64,000 nucleotides of DNA from CADEED01 sp041395625 (GTDB taxonomy: Bacteria > Pseudomonadota > Gammaproteobacteria > Steroidobacterales > Steroidobacteraceae): the NCBI GenBank assembly GCA_041395625.1, contig JAWLAE010000002.1, positions 124,001-188,000 on the forward strand, in the 5' to 3' direction. The notes beneath the pieces were generated by a model. The model was not told where the DNA came from. It saw only the letters and a list, made by a program, of their open reading frames with translations, and made no database searches. Below are positions 10,319 to 18,150 of this stretch, piece by piece; positions within the stretch are counted from its first letter, which is position 1, and each line of letters opens with the position of its first letter. The position numbers were made by a program, and so were the translations under genes.

Positions 10319-11014
10319 ATGCGTGCACTGTTGGTCGAAGATGAAGCGAGTTTGCGGGAAGACGTACGCGCGAAACTGCAGGCAGCTGGCTTCACGGTCG
10401 ACGTGGCGATCGACGGTGAGGAAGGTCTGTTCGCTGGCCAAGAGTACGCACTCGATGTGGCGGTGATCGACTTGGGTCTGCCGAAAGTTCCCGGGCTCGA
10501 ATTGATCCGCAAGCTGCGCGCCGCTGGCAAGACCTACCCGATCATCGTGCTCACCGCGCGGGCGCGCTGGGAGGACAAGGTAGAGGGGCTGCAGGCCGGC
10601 GCCGACGACTACGTTACCAAACCCTTTCATTTCGAAGAGCTGTTAGCGCGATTGCAGGCATTGTTGCGCCGCGCCGGCGGTTGGGCCAGCCCACTGCTCG
10701 AATGCGGCCCCATCGTGCTCGATACGCGTGCGCAGACCGTGACGGTCGACGGCGCGGTGGTTGAGCTGACGACCTTCGAGTATCGGATTCTCGAGCACCT
10801 GATGCTGCGTGCCGGCGAGGTCATCTCCAAGACGGAACTGACCGAGCGTCTCTACGATCAGGACTACGATCGCGACAGCAATGTGATCGAAGTCTTCATC
10901 GGGCGCCTGCGGCGCAAACTGGACCCCGAGGAGCGCTGGAATCCGATCGAGACCCTGCGCGGTCGCGGCTATCGGTTTGCGTTGCCGCGCACGAATACGC
11001 CGGCGCCCGGCTGA
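10319..11014 (+). CDS. phoP: PhoP-like OmpR-family response regulator
   Basis: This is a DNA-binding response regulator with a receiver domain at about residues 1-115 and a winged-helix domain at about 125-222. The phospho-acceptor is Asp51 in VAVIDLGLP, with the acidic VEDEA at 5-9 and Lys in GADDYVTKPFHFEEL. That segment and RWEDKVEGLQ closely follow PhoP rather than other OmpR members. The C-terminus has SNVIEVFIGRLRRKLD and RGRGYRF typical of the family. It is followed 4 bp later by the cognate kinase gene. In other gammaproteobacteria PhoP answers low magnesium, acid and cationic peptides and controls lipid A modification; whether that holds here is inferred. Confidence 0.9.
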   Translation: MRALLVEDEASLREDVRAKLQAAGFTVDVAIDGEEGLFAGQEYALDVAVIDLGLPKVPGLELIRKLRAAGKTYPIIVLTARARWEDKVEGLQAGADDYVTKPFHFEELLARLQALLRRAGGWASPLLECGPIVLDTRAQTVTVDGAVVELTTFEYRILEHLMLRAGEVISKTELTERLYDQDYDRDSNVIEVFIGRLRRKLDPEERWNPIETLRGRGYRFALPRTNTPAPG

Positions 11015-11018
11015 GCCA

Positions 11019-12398
11019 ATGAAATCGCGTGCGTCGCTCACACGGCGACTGTTGCTGTCGCTGTTCGTGGCGCTGGTGCTGTTCTTCGGCCTCACTATCC
11101 TGTTGCTCGATACGGTGTTTCGCGACCTGTCAGAGCGCAGTCTGCGCGAATTGCTCGATGCACAGATGGTGGCATTGATCTCGGCGGCAGAGCCCGAGGA
11201 AGTTGGCGTGATGCGCGCTGCCGCCACGCTCGAATCGCGGCTGGAAACGCCGGGGTCCGGTCTGTACGCGGAAATTCGTGATGCCACTGGGGAGTCAGTG
11301 TGGCGCTCGCCTTCGATGGCAGGTTCGGGCGTCGCCTGGCGACGTCTGGCACAACCGGGCGAGCGGCATTTCGAGGTCGTGGCTGATGGCGAGCGTGGCC
11401 GGTTGGCGATCGCGACGCGCGGCATCAGTTGGGAGGTGCTGGAGGGCTCGCCCAGACGCTTCACATTCAGTGTGGCATCGGATCTCCGCCCGTATGAAGC
11501 GCAGTTGCGCCGTTTTCGTCAGCAGATCATCGGCTGGTTCGCGGGGCTCGCAGTACTGCTAGTGCTGACGCTCGCCCTGCTGATGCGCTGGGTACTAGCC
11601 CCCATACGCCGCTTGGAGACGGAGATCAAAGAGGTCGAAAGCGGGCGGCGCGAACAGTTGGGTGCCGGCTGGCCCCGCGAGCTCGCGCCGGTCACCACCA
11701 ATCTGAATGCGCTGCTGGAAGCAGAGCGCATCCGCATCAAGCGCTACCGCGACACGCTGGGCAATCTCGCGCACAGCTTGAAAACGCCTCTTGCCGTGAT
11801 GCGCAGTGCGCTCGAGAGAACGTCGGTGGCGCCGTCGCCGCTTGCTCTCAGGACCGAGATAGACCGGATGAGCGCCATCATCGAGCATCAGATGCGGCGG
11901 GCTGCTACCAGTGGTGGTCAGTTGTTAGGCCAAGCGCCCTGCAGCGTACTGGCGATCGCAACGGAGTTGCGCACGGCGCTGCTGAAGGTGCACGGAGCCA
12001 AGGATCTGTCGATCGCGGTGCGCGTGGATCCGGCGGTGCATTTCGTCGGTGACCGTGCCGATCTGACCGAGTCGCTCGGCAACCTGCTCGACAACGCCTG
12101 TACCTGGTGCGTCGAGCGGGTGCGGGTCGTCGCTGAGATTCTGCCGGAAGCGGACTCGCGTCGTGCGCTATCGATCGTCGTGGAAGACGATGGTGCTGGT
12201 ATCTCGCCCGAAAATCGCGAGCGTGTGCTGACGCGCGGCGGTCGCCTAGACGAGACCGTGCCCGGCCATGGACTCGGGCTCGCGATGGTGCAGGAGACCG
12301 CAGCCTTGTACGGAGGCTCGCTCGTCATCGGCGTCTCGGAATGGGGCGGCGCGCGGCTCGAGCTGATCCTGCCTGGCGTGCGCAGCAGCGGTACTTAA
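11019..12398 (+). CDS. phoQ: PhoQ-like sensor histidine kinase
   Basis: This is a membrane sensor kinase of 459 residues. The first membrane segment is at about residues 12-31, a periplasmic sensor region spans about 32-165, and the second segment is at about 170-192. HAMP, H-box and ATPase domains follow. The phosphorylated histidine is His252 in RYRDTLGNLAHSLKTPLAV, almost the PhoQ signature. The N box (NLLDNACTW), G1 (VEDDGAGIS) and G2 (GHGLGLAMV) are intact. The start MKSRASLTRRLLLS lies 4 bp after the regulator stop. Its 3' end overlaps the convergent aldehyde dehydrogenase stop by 4 bp. The periplasmic acidic patch that defines classical PhoQ magnesium sensing was not verified. Confidence 0.9.
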   Translation: MKSRASLTRRLLLSLFVALVLFFGLTILLLDTVFRDLSERSLRELLDAQMVALISAAEPEEVGVMRAAATLESRLETPGSGLYAEIRDATGESVWRSPSMAGSGVAWRRLAQPGERHFEVVADGERGRLAIATRGISWEVLEGSPRRFTFSVASDLRPYEAQLRRFRQQIIGWFAGLAVLLVLTLALLMRWVLAPIRRLETEIKEVESGRREQLGAGWPRELAPVTTNLNALLEAERIRIKRYRDTLGNLAHSLKTPLAVMRSALERTSVAPSPLALRTEIDRMSAIIEHQMRRAATSGGQLLGQAPCSVLAIATELRTALLKVHGAKDLSIAVRVDPAVHFVGDRADLTESLGNLLDNACTWCVERVRVVAEILPEADSRRALSIVVEDDGAGISPENRERVLTRGGRLDETVPGHGLGLAMVQETAALYGGSLVIGVSEWGGARLELILPGVRSSGT

Positions 12399-13924
12399 AG
12401 ATCGAACTTGATGCCCTGCGCCAACGGCAGCGCACTGGAATAGTTGATGGTGTTCGTCTGGCGGCGCATATAGGCTTTCCAGGCATCCGAGCCCGATTCG
12501 CGCCCGCCGCCAGTGTCCTTCTCGCCGCCAAAAGCGCCACCGATCTCGGCACCGGACGTGCCGATGTTGATGTTGGCGATACCGCAGTCGCTACCGGCGT
12601 GGGAGAGAAACAGCTCGGCATGTCGAAGTTTCTCCGTGAACAGCGCAGAAGACAGGCCATGTGCCGCCGCATTGTGCATCTCGATCGCTGCATCGAGCGT
12701 GTCGAACGGGATCAGGTAGAGAATCGGGCCGAAGGTCTCGGTCTGGACGATCTCCCAGTCGTTCTGTGCGCGGATGATCGTCGGCGCGACGAAGTGCCCG
12801 GCGCGCTCCAATACCTGGTCACCACACAGCACCACACCGCCAGCTGCCCGAGCTCGCTCGATTGCTTGGCTATATGCCGCAACCGCCCGCGCATCGATCA
12901 ACGGGCCCATCAGTGTGTTGGCGTCCGTCGGATCGCCTATGCGCACCTGTGAGTACGCCTTGACCAGCCGTCGTTCGACCTCACTCAGCAGCGCGCGCTG
13001 TACGAAGACGCGGCGTGTGCTGGTGCAGCGCTGGCCCGCCGTACCGACCGCGCCAAAGACGATGGCCGGCACCACTAGCGACAGATCCGCCGATTCATCG
13101 ACGATGATCGCATTGTTGCCACCGAGTTCCAGCAGGCTCTTGCCGAGGCGCGACGCGACCCGCATGCCGACCTCCCGACCGACCCGCGTGGAGCCCGTGA
13201 AAGACACTAGTGCAACGCGCGGGTCGTCGACGAAGCGAGTGGCGAGCTCGGTGCCCGCATCGATGAAGAGCTGAAAAATCGGCGGCAGATCGCGCTCCAG
13301 CATCACGCGCTCGGCCAGTTTCTGCACCGCGATGGCCGTCAACGGTGTTTTGGGCGACGGCTTCCACACCGAAACGTTGCCGCAAACGGCTGCCAGAAAG
13401 GCATTCCAGGCCCAGACCGCAACCGGGAAATTGAAGGCAGAGATGATGCCGACGACCCCAAGCGGATGCCATTGCTCGTACATCCGATGCTGCGGCCGCT
13501 CCGAGTGCATCGTCAGGCCGTAGAGCATTCTCGATTGGCCGACGGCGAGATCGGCGATATCGATCATCTCCTGCACTTCGCCCAGTCCTTCGGCGCGGAT
13601 CTTGCCGTTCTCGAGTGACACTAACAATCCGAGCGGTTCCTTGAACTCGCGTAACAACGCCGCGAAATGGCGGATCGCATCGCCGCGCCGCGGTGCTGGT
13701 ACGGCGCGCCAGGACTGCGCTGCGGTGTGCGCCGATTGCATGACGCGTTCGTAACCCGTGGCGTCACTGGCTCGGACAGTTGCCAGGCGCGCACCGCTGG
13801 CCGGATTCACGACCTCGATCAGCGCGCCTCGAGATTGCGCGAGCCAGCCGCCGTCGCCTGCCCAGGTGCCCGAATTCTCGGCTGCGACCCCGAGTTGTTG
13901 CAGGATCGCGCGTGCGTCGGTCAT
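12395..13924 (-). CDS. amaB: ALDH7-type aldehyde dehydrogenase (alpha-aminoadipate semialdehyde / piperideine-6-carboxylate dehydrogenase)
   Basis: This is an NAD(P)-dependent aldehyde dehydrogenase of the ALDH7/AmaB group, which oxidises alpha-aminoadipate-6-semialdehyde to alpha-aminoadipate in lysine breakdown. It has 509 residues. Catalytic Cys300 is in GQRCTSTRR and general-base Glu266 in LELGGNN. The cofactor loop FTGSTRVGREVG and the C-terminal GGEKDTGGGRESGSDAWK match the group. It follows the saccharopine dehydrogenase gene by 13 bp, and that enzyme's product is exactly this substrate, which supports the assignment. Its 3' end overlaps the phoQ stop on the other strand by 4 bp. Substrate is inferred from subfamily and context. 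Confidence 0.9.
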   Translation of the reverse strand: MTDARAILQQLGVAAENSGTWAGDGGWLAQSRGALIEVVNPASGARLATVRASDATGYERVMQSAHTAAQSWRAVPAPRRGDAIRHFAALLREFKEPLGLLVSLENGKIRAEGLGEVQEMIDIADLAVGQSRMLYGLTMHSERPQHRMYEQWHPLGVVGIISAFNFPVAVWAWNAFLAAVCGNVSVWKPSPKTPLTAIAVQKLAERVMLERDLPPIFQLFIDAGTELATRFVDDPRVALVSFTGSTRVGREVGMRVASRLGKSLLELGGNNAIIVDESADLSLVVPAIVFGAVGTAGQRCTSTRRVFVQRALLSEVERRLVKAYSQVRIGDPTDANTLMGPLIDARAVAAYSQAIERARAAGGVVLCGDQVLERAGHFVAPTIIRAQNDWEIVQTETFGPILYLIPFDTLDAAIEMHNAAAHGLSSALFTEKLRHAELFLSHAGSDCGIANINIGTSGAEIGGAFGGEKDTGGGRESGSDAWKAYMRRQTNTINYSSALPLAQGIKFDL

Positions 13925-13937
13925 GGTTTCGACTCCG

Positions 13938-15146
13938 TCATTTCTTCTTGCCTCGTTTGCGTCCCGTCTTGGCGTCGCGCGGTGGCGTCGTCAGTTTGCG
14001 CTGTCGTCCGACATTGCCCGCGACCACGACCTGACCGGATACATCCTTCGAGCCACTCGAGACATAGTGCCTGCCAAAGCGGTTCTCCAGAATCTCCGGC
14101 AAGCTGAACTGTTCCTGCGCGACGAAGCCGCGGTACTTGCGTGGGCGAGTCAACACCAGGTCCAGCACTGCAGTGATGCCCGCGGCCGTCGACACCTGAA
14201 TAGCGGACCACAGGCGCCCGCCGATCACCTGCGGATAGATCTTGTTGACGTAGTTTTCCTCGCGCAGCTCGCCCTCCTGCAAGCCGGCGACCGCGGCATA
14301 AACAATGACAACATCCTGCAGCGTCTGCGGCACCGCGTTTTCCAGAATACGTTTGAGCGTGACTCTATCGTGGTTCAGCTTCAGATCGTTCATCAGCAGT
14401 CGCATCTGCTGGCAGTGACCGGGATACCGCATCGTCTTGTAGTTGATTTGCTCGCAGCCTTTGCCGCGAGTCTCGGCCAACGATCCAAGACCTCCCGATG
14501 TATTGAAGGCTTCGTACAAAGTGCCATCGATCTCGATTTCCTCGAGACCTTCGAGGGGCGCGACGTCGATCAGTTTGCCGTCCACCACAGCCTGGCAAGG
14601 ATTGCCGTATTCATTGATCAGGCCCTCGGTCGACCATGTCAGGGAGTATTTCAGGACATTGTTGGGATGCTGCGGCAGGGCGCCGACCCGCAGCTTGATC
14701 GTACGTGGCTCGTCGAAGTGGGTAGTCAGCTCGTTGGCCGCGATGCTGATGAAGCCAGGAGCCAGGCCGCATTGCGGTACGAAGGCGCACCGCGCACCGC
14801 GGGCGATGCGTCGCACGGCACGGGTAACCTCGACATCTTCGGTCAGATCGAAGTAGTGGCTCCCGGACTTGCGCGCAGCGGCGGCGACGTCCGGGTTGCA
14901 GTAGTAGGGCAGGCTCGACACGACGGCGTCGATCTCGTGCGCCGCGAGGAAAGCATCGAGGTCCTGCCGGCGGGTGGCGTCGAGTGCGTGGGCTTCGACG
15001 GCGCTCGAACCGTGTGCCTTGGCGACGGCTATTGCTGCAGCGCCGTCAACGTCGCCGAGTGCGACGGCATAATCGCCGGATTCGGCCAGCAGGCCGGATA
15101 TCAGCGCGCCGATCTTGCCGGCGCCCAATACCAATACTTTGTGCAT
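13938..15146 (-). CDS. Saccharopine dehydrogenase family protein
   Basis: This is a 402-residue NAD(P)-binding enzyme of the saccharopine dehydrogenase family. The Rossmann motif VLGAGKIGALISGLLAESG is at residues 6-24, and the substrate-domain segments SLPYYCNPDVA, CGLAPGF and TSGGLGSLAET are typical. Saccharopine dehydrogenase splits saccharopine into glutamate and aminoadipate semialdehyde; the ALDH7-type gene just downstream would then use the semialdehyde. No lysine-ketoglutarate reductase gene is in the window. The basic tail (GRKRGKKK) is unusual and may be specific to this lineage. Carboxynorspermidine dehydrogenase is a related alternative, made less likely by the ALDH7 neighbour. 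Confidence 0.85.
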   Translation of the reverse strand: MHKVLVLGAGKIGALISGLLAESGDYAVALGDVDGAAAIAVAKAHGSSAVEAHALDATRRQDLDAFLAAHEIDAVVSSLPYYCNPDVAAAARKSGSHYFDLTEDVEVTRAVRRIARGARCAFVPQCGLAPGFISIAANELTTHFDEPRTIKLRVGALPQHPNNVLKYSLTWSTEGLINEYGNPCQAVVDGKLIDVAPLEGLEEIEIDGTLYEAFNTSGGLGSLAETRGKGCEQINYKTMRYPGHCQQMRLLMNDLKLNHDRVTLKRILENAVPQTLQDVVIVYAAVAGLQEGELREENYVNKIYPQVIGGRLWSAIQVSTAAGITAVLDLVLTRPRKYRGFVAQEQFSLPEILENRFGRHYVSSGSKDVSGQVVVAGNVGRQRKLTTPPRDAKTGRKRGKKK

Positions 15147-15168
15147 AGTGGCCTCGATTGCGTCGATT

Positions 15169-15197
15169 TTGTGTCAACTGTCAGGCACTTGTACTAT
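15169..15197 (+). promoter_or_regulatory. Candidate promoter of the class II DAHP synthase gene
   Basis: TTGTGT (15169-15174) and TACTAT (15192-15197) are 17 bp apart in the 57-bp divergent gap. The -10 box ends 6 nt before the ATG and there is no ribosome binding site, so a leaderless message is possible. Both hexamers are imperfect matches. Confidence 0.3.
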
Positions 15198-15203
15198 ATC
15201 GCC

Positions 15204-16571
15204 ATGCGCACCACCGATACTATCTCCTGGCAGCCGACCAGCTGGACCACACGCACGGCTCAACAGCAGCCCCGCTACGACGATGGCGCCGAGCTGGCAC
15301 ACGTGATCGCGCAATTGTCACGTTTGCCACCAATCGTGGTTTCGTGGGAGATTGAGGCGTTGCGCGAGCGGCTCGCCAACGCGCAACGGGGCAACGCCTT
15401 TCTGCTGATGGGCGGCGACTGTGCCGAGACCTTCGAGGACTGCGAGTCCGACAAGATCGCCACCAAGCTCAAGATCTTGTTGCAGATGAGCCTCGTGCTG
15501 CTGCACGGTCTGAAGAAGCCAATCGTTCGAGTCGGGCGCATGGCGGGGCAGTACGCCAAACCACGCTCGGCGGACACCGAAACCATCGACGGCGTCACTT
15601 TGCCATCCTTTCGCGGTGCGCTGGTCAATCGTCCGGAGTTCGTGCCCGATGCGCGGGTGGCCGACCCTGAGTTGTTACTGCGCGGCTATGAGCGCGCCGC
15701 TCTCACGCTCAATTTCGTGCGGGCACTGTCCGATGGCGGCTTTGCAGATCTGCATCATCCGCAGTACTGGGATCTAGGCTTTCTGCATCATTCGCCCCTC
15801 AAAGCGCAATACCAGCAAATCGTCGATTCGATCGCCGAGTCATTGGAGTTCTTCGAGCGAGTGAGTGGCGGACGCGCCCCGCACGAGGTGACCGCGGTCG
15901 ACTTCTTCGCCAGCCATGAAGGGCTGCACTTGCTGTACGAGCAGGCCCAGACTCGTTACATTCCGCGGCAGCAGCGGTGGTACAACCTGTCGACCCACAT
16001 GCCGTGGATCGGGATGCGCACCGCGCAACTCGATGGCGCGCATGTCGAGTTCTTCCGTGGCGTCGCCAATCCTGTGGGCGTCAAGGTGGGCGCAGCGATG
16101 GACGATGGTTGGTTGCAAGGCCTGGTCACGACGCTCAATCCGCAGAACCAGCCGGGTCGCCTGGGGTTGATCCACCGCTTTGGCGTCAAGGACATCGAGA
16201 AGGCGCTGCCGCGGGCCATCCGCGCCGTGCGCGAAACTGGCCAGCAGGTGCTGTGGATCTGTGATCCGATGCATGGCAATACCGAGACGAGCTCTGGCGG
16301 CCTGAAAACACGGCGGTTCGAGAACATCCTGCGAGAACTGGAGCTGGCGTTTCAGATCCATCAGTCCGAAGGTTCGTATCTGGGTGGCGTGCATATCGAG
16401 CTGACCGGCGAAGACGTGACCGAATGCACTGGCGGAGCGCGTGGTCTCACAGACGGCGATTTGCAGCGCGCCTATCGCTCGACAGTCGATCCGCGGCTCA
16501 ACTACGAACAGTCGCTCGAGCTCGCGATGCTGATCGGCAATCTCGGTAAGCCCACTGGCGGCAATCGTTAG
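15204..16571 (+). CDS. Class II 3-deoxy-7-phosphoheptulonate (DAHP) synthase
   Basis: This enzyme condenses phosphoenolpyruvate and erythrose 4-phosphate, the first step of the shikimate pathway. At 455 residues it belongs to the plant-like class II family. It has the class N-terminus (SWQPTSWTTRTAQQQPRY), LLMGGDCAETFEDC and VRVGRMAGQYAKPRS, the metal/substrate segment WICDPMHGNTE, and GGVHIELTGEDVTECTGG near the C-terminus. The frame stays open far upstream, but the ATG at 15204 fits the family. It is divergent from the saccharopine dehydrogenase gene, and its stop overlaps the convergent regulator stop. A specialised role in secondary metabolism, known for some class II enzymes, has no support nearby. 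Confidence 0.95.
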   Translation: MRTTDTISWQPTSWTTRTAQQQPRYDDGAELAHVIAQLSRLPPIVVSWEIEALRERLANAQRGNAFLLMGGDCAETFEDCESDKIATKLKILLQMSLVLLHGLKKPIVRVGRMAGQYAKPRSADTETIDGVTLPSFRGALVNRPEFVPDARVADPELLLRGYERAALTLNFVRALSDGGFADLHHPQYWDLGFLHHSPLKAQYQQIVDSIAESLEFFERVSGGRAPHEVTAVDFFASHEGLHLLYEQAQTRYIPRQQRWYNLSTHMPWIGMRTAQLDGAHVEFFRGVANPVGVKVGAAMDDGWLQGLVTTLNPQNQPGRLGLIHRFGVKDIEKALPRAIRAVRETGQQVLWICDPMHGNTETSSGGLKTRRFENILRELELAFQIHQSEGSYLGGVHIELTGEDVTECTGGARGLTDGDLQRAYRSTVDPRLNYEQSLELAMLIGNLGKPTGGNR

Positions 16572-18097
16572 GGCGCGCGGCTGTTGCAGCTGCGGTCGCG
16601 CGGACAGGCGGCGCTGCGCGAGCAGATGATGCGTGCTTTGCCGCTGAGAGCAGCCGAGATCCATCCAATACGCAGCACGTGGCCGACGTTGCGGATCTGT
16701 TCCGCGGCCTGATCTGTTACCACGGCTGCTCCGTTGCTGCGCTGACATGCTTCCCATAGGTCGGTGGTCAGGCGTTTGGCATCGTGGCCCTGAGCGAGCA
16801 GCGCGGGCCCGAGATCCACGCCGACCGACAAGACGCGATCAGCATTGGCGGCGTCGCGTGTCATCAACGAGTGGCAGGCGTACAGCCGCGGTTCGCCGTT
16901 CAGAAGCATGACGCTCAGTTGCGAAGTCGGCGTATCCGGTGTCACGGTGGCTGCCGCCTGCTCGCGCAGCAGCCGAAACACGGCCCAATGCGGACATGGA
17001 TCGGGGACCACGCTGAGATTTCCCCACGGCAGCGAGATACCGTTGCCCCGGTAGACCGTGCGCAGAATGCCGGGTCGATAGGCGTCGAAGAAATGCCAGT
17101 GGCGATAGTTGGATACGGCAGTCATGCGTCGCATCGCAACCGCCGGGCCGATGCCGAGCATACGATGGATGCCTACCGCGTGCTGTTCGCGCAGTAAGAG
17201 CTGCCGGAACGGCGTGCGCGGACACAAGAGCGCGCCGGCGAAGAAGCTGCATTCGAACTCGCGCCAGGCGATCAACGCATCGCGCTGCGCGAGTCCTGGC
17301 GAGGATTCGGGCGCGACGTGGTTCTCCAGGTCGAGGTCAGCCCCCGACGCACCGATGGCGCCGTCGCCGTGGTGCAGGATCTGATGGCCCAAAAAGAATG
17401 CCAGCTCGTACTTCAGTCGCGCCGCCAATTTCCGCAATCGACGGCTCACGACAATCGTGCCTGGCGTCTCGAAATGCGCGCGCGCCAGGCCACGGTTCAA
17501 CCTGCTACGGTCGTCGTCGATCCAGCGGACCTCGAGGCCATAGCGTTTACAGATCGCCAGTAACTCCTCGACGGATAGCGGCATTGCCCGTTCGCCGGCG
17601 GCGTCGGCGGCGCGCTCGATGTCGGGAAAATCGTTCTGATGCGTTTCCTGCCAGACGCGAATCAGCAATTGCGCGAAGCTGCGTCCCGAGGTGCCGGTTT
17701 GAAACAGCAGCTCGGGCAGGGCGGCCCGCAGCAGCTCCGGTGTGAACAAAAACGCTGGTTCGAAAGCGGAGGTGACTTCCGCTGCTGAAACTGTCGTGCC
17801 AGAAGTTGCTGCGTCGGCACCGGCGTCGAGGAACCAGCCAGGATCCCGACCAAAGACCTGCGCAATGATTGCCAGTACGGTGGGTGAGGGCGTGCGCTTG
17901 CCGGTCTCGAGCATGCTCAGGTAGGACACCGACGGTGCCCGTGACGGATCGAGCTGCGAGCAACGCGATGCAAGTTCCTCGAGTGTCAATCCGTTACGCT
18001 TGCGCAGGCCTCGCAGTCGCGACCCCAGCAACTGGCCGTGTCGGATCGCCGGTGTGACGGTAGCGCCAGCACTAGCTTTCGAGGTTGTGAAATTCAC
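16568..18097 (-). CDS. XRE-family regulator with ImmA/IrrE-like domain (ScfR/RamB-like; DUF3612-type)
   Basis: This is a transcription regulator of 509 residues. An XRE helix-turn-helix is at about residues 22-82 (LRGLRKRNGLTLEELASRC, SVSYLSMLETGKRTPSPTV). The middle resembles the ImmA/IrrE metallopeptidase-like fold (LKYELAFFLGHQILHH), but the catalytic HExxH is degraded to GHQIL. The C-terminal half carries a cysteine-rich segment typical of ScfR/RamB-like short-chain acyl-CoA regulators. In actinobacteria RamB controls the glyoxylate cycle, and similar genes lie beside malate synthase in other gammaproteobacteria. It is divergent from aceB with a 53-bp gap. The start is GTG and lies inside a palindrome. 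Control of aceBA is inference from family and position. Confidence 0.85.
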   Translation of the reverse strand: MNFTTSKASAGATVTPAIRHGQLLGSRLRGLRKRNGLTLEELASRCSQLDPSRAPSVSYLSMLETGKRTPSPTVLAIIAQVFGRDPGWFLDAGADAATSGTTVSAAEVTSAFEPAFLFTPELLRAALPELLFQTGTSGRSFAQLLIRVWQETHQNDFPDIERAADAAGERAMPLSVEELLAICKRYGLEVRWIDDDRSRLNRGLARAHFETPGTIVVSRRLRKLAARLKYELAFFLGHQILHHGDGAIGASGADLDLENHVAPESSPGLAQRDALIAWREFECSFFAGALLCPRTPFRQLLLREQHAVGIHRMLGIGPAVAMRRMTAVSNYRHWHFFDAYRPGILRTVYRGNGISLPWGNLSVVPDPCPHWAVFRLLREQAAATVTPDTPTSQLSVMLLNGEPRLYACHSLMTRDAANADRVLSVGVDLGPALLAQGHDAKRLTTDLWEACQRSNGAAVVTDQAAEQIRNVGHVLRIGWISAALSGKARIICSRSAACPRDRSCNSRAP

Positions 18098-18121
18098 GGT
18101 GTAAACTTTCTATTGTGTAAA
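18087..18121. promoter_or_regulatory. Operator-like repeats between the ScfR-like regulator and aceB
   Basis: The gap holds a perfect palindrome GTGAAATTCAC (18087-18097) and two exact direct copies of GTGTAAA at 18099-18105 and 18115-18121, 16 bp apart. Together they give three GTGnAAA-type half sites in one orientation. The palindrome includes the regulator's own GTG start codon. The position fits a shared autoregulatory and aceB operator; binding has not been shown. Confidence 0.5.
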
Positions 18122-18150
18122 TGACAGAGTGAGAAGGATAGACTGCTCCC

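Noticed and set aside
13758..16571. 937-codon plus-strand frame ending in DAHP synthase
   Set aside because: The first 482 codons are antisense to the two lysine genes; the family N-terminus begins at 15204.
16568..18097. Active metallopeptidase function for the ImmA/IrrE-like region
   Set aside because: The HExxH zinc motif is not present (GHQILHH), so a regulatory rather than proteolytic role is more likely.
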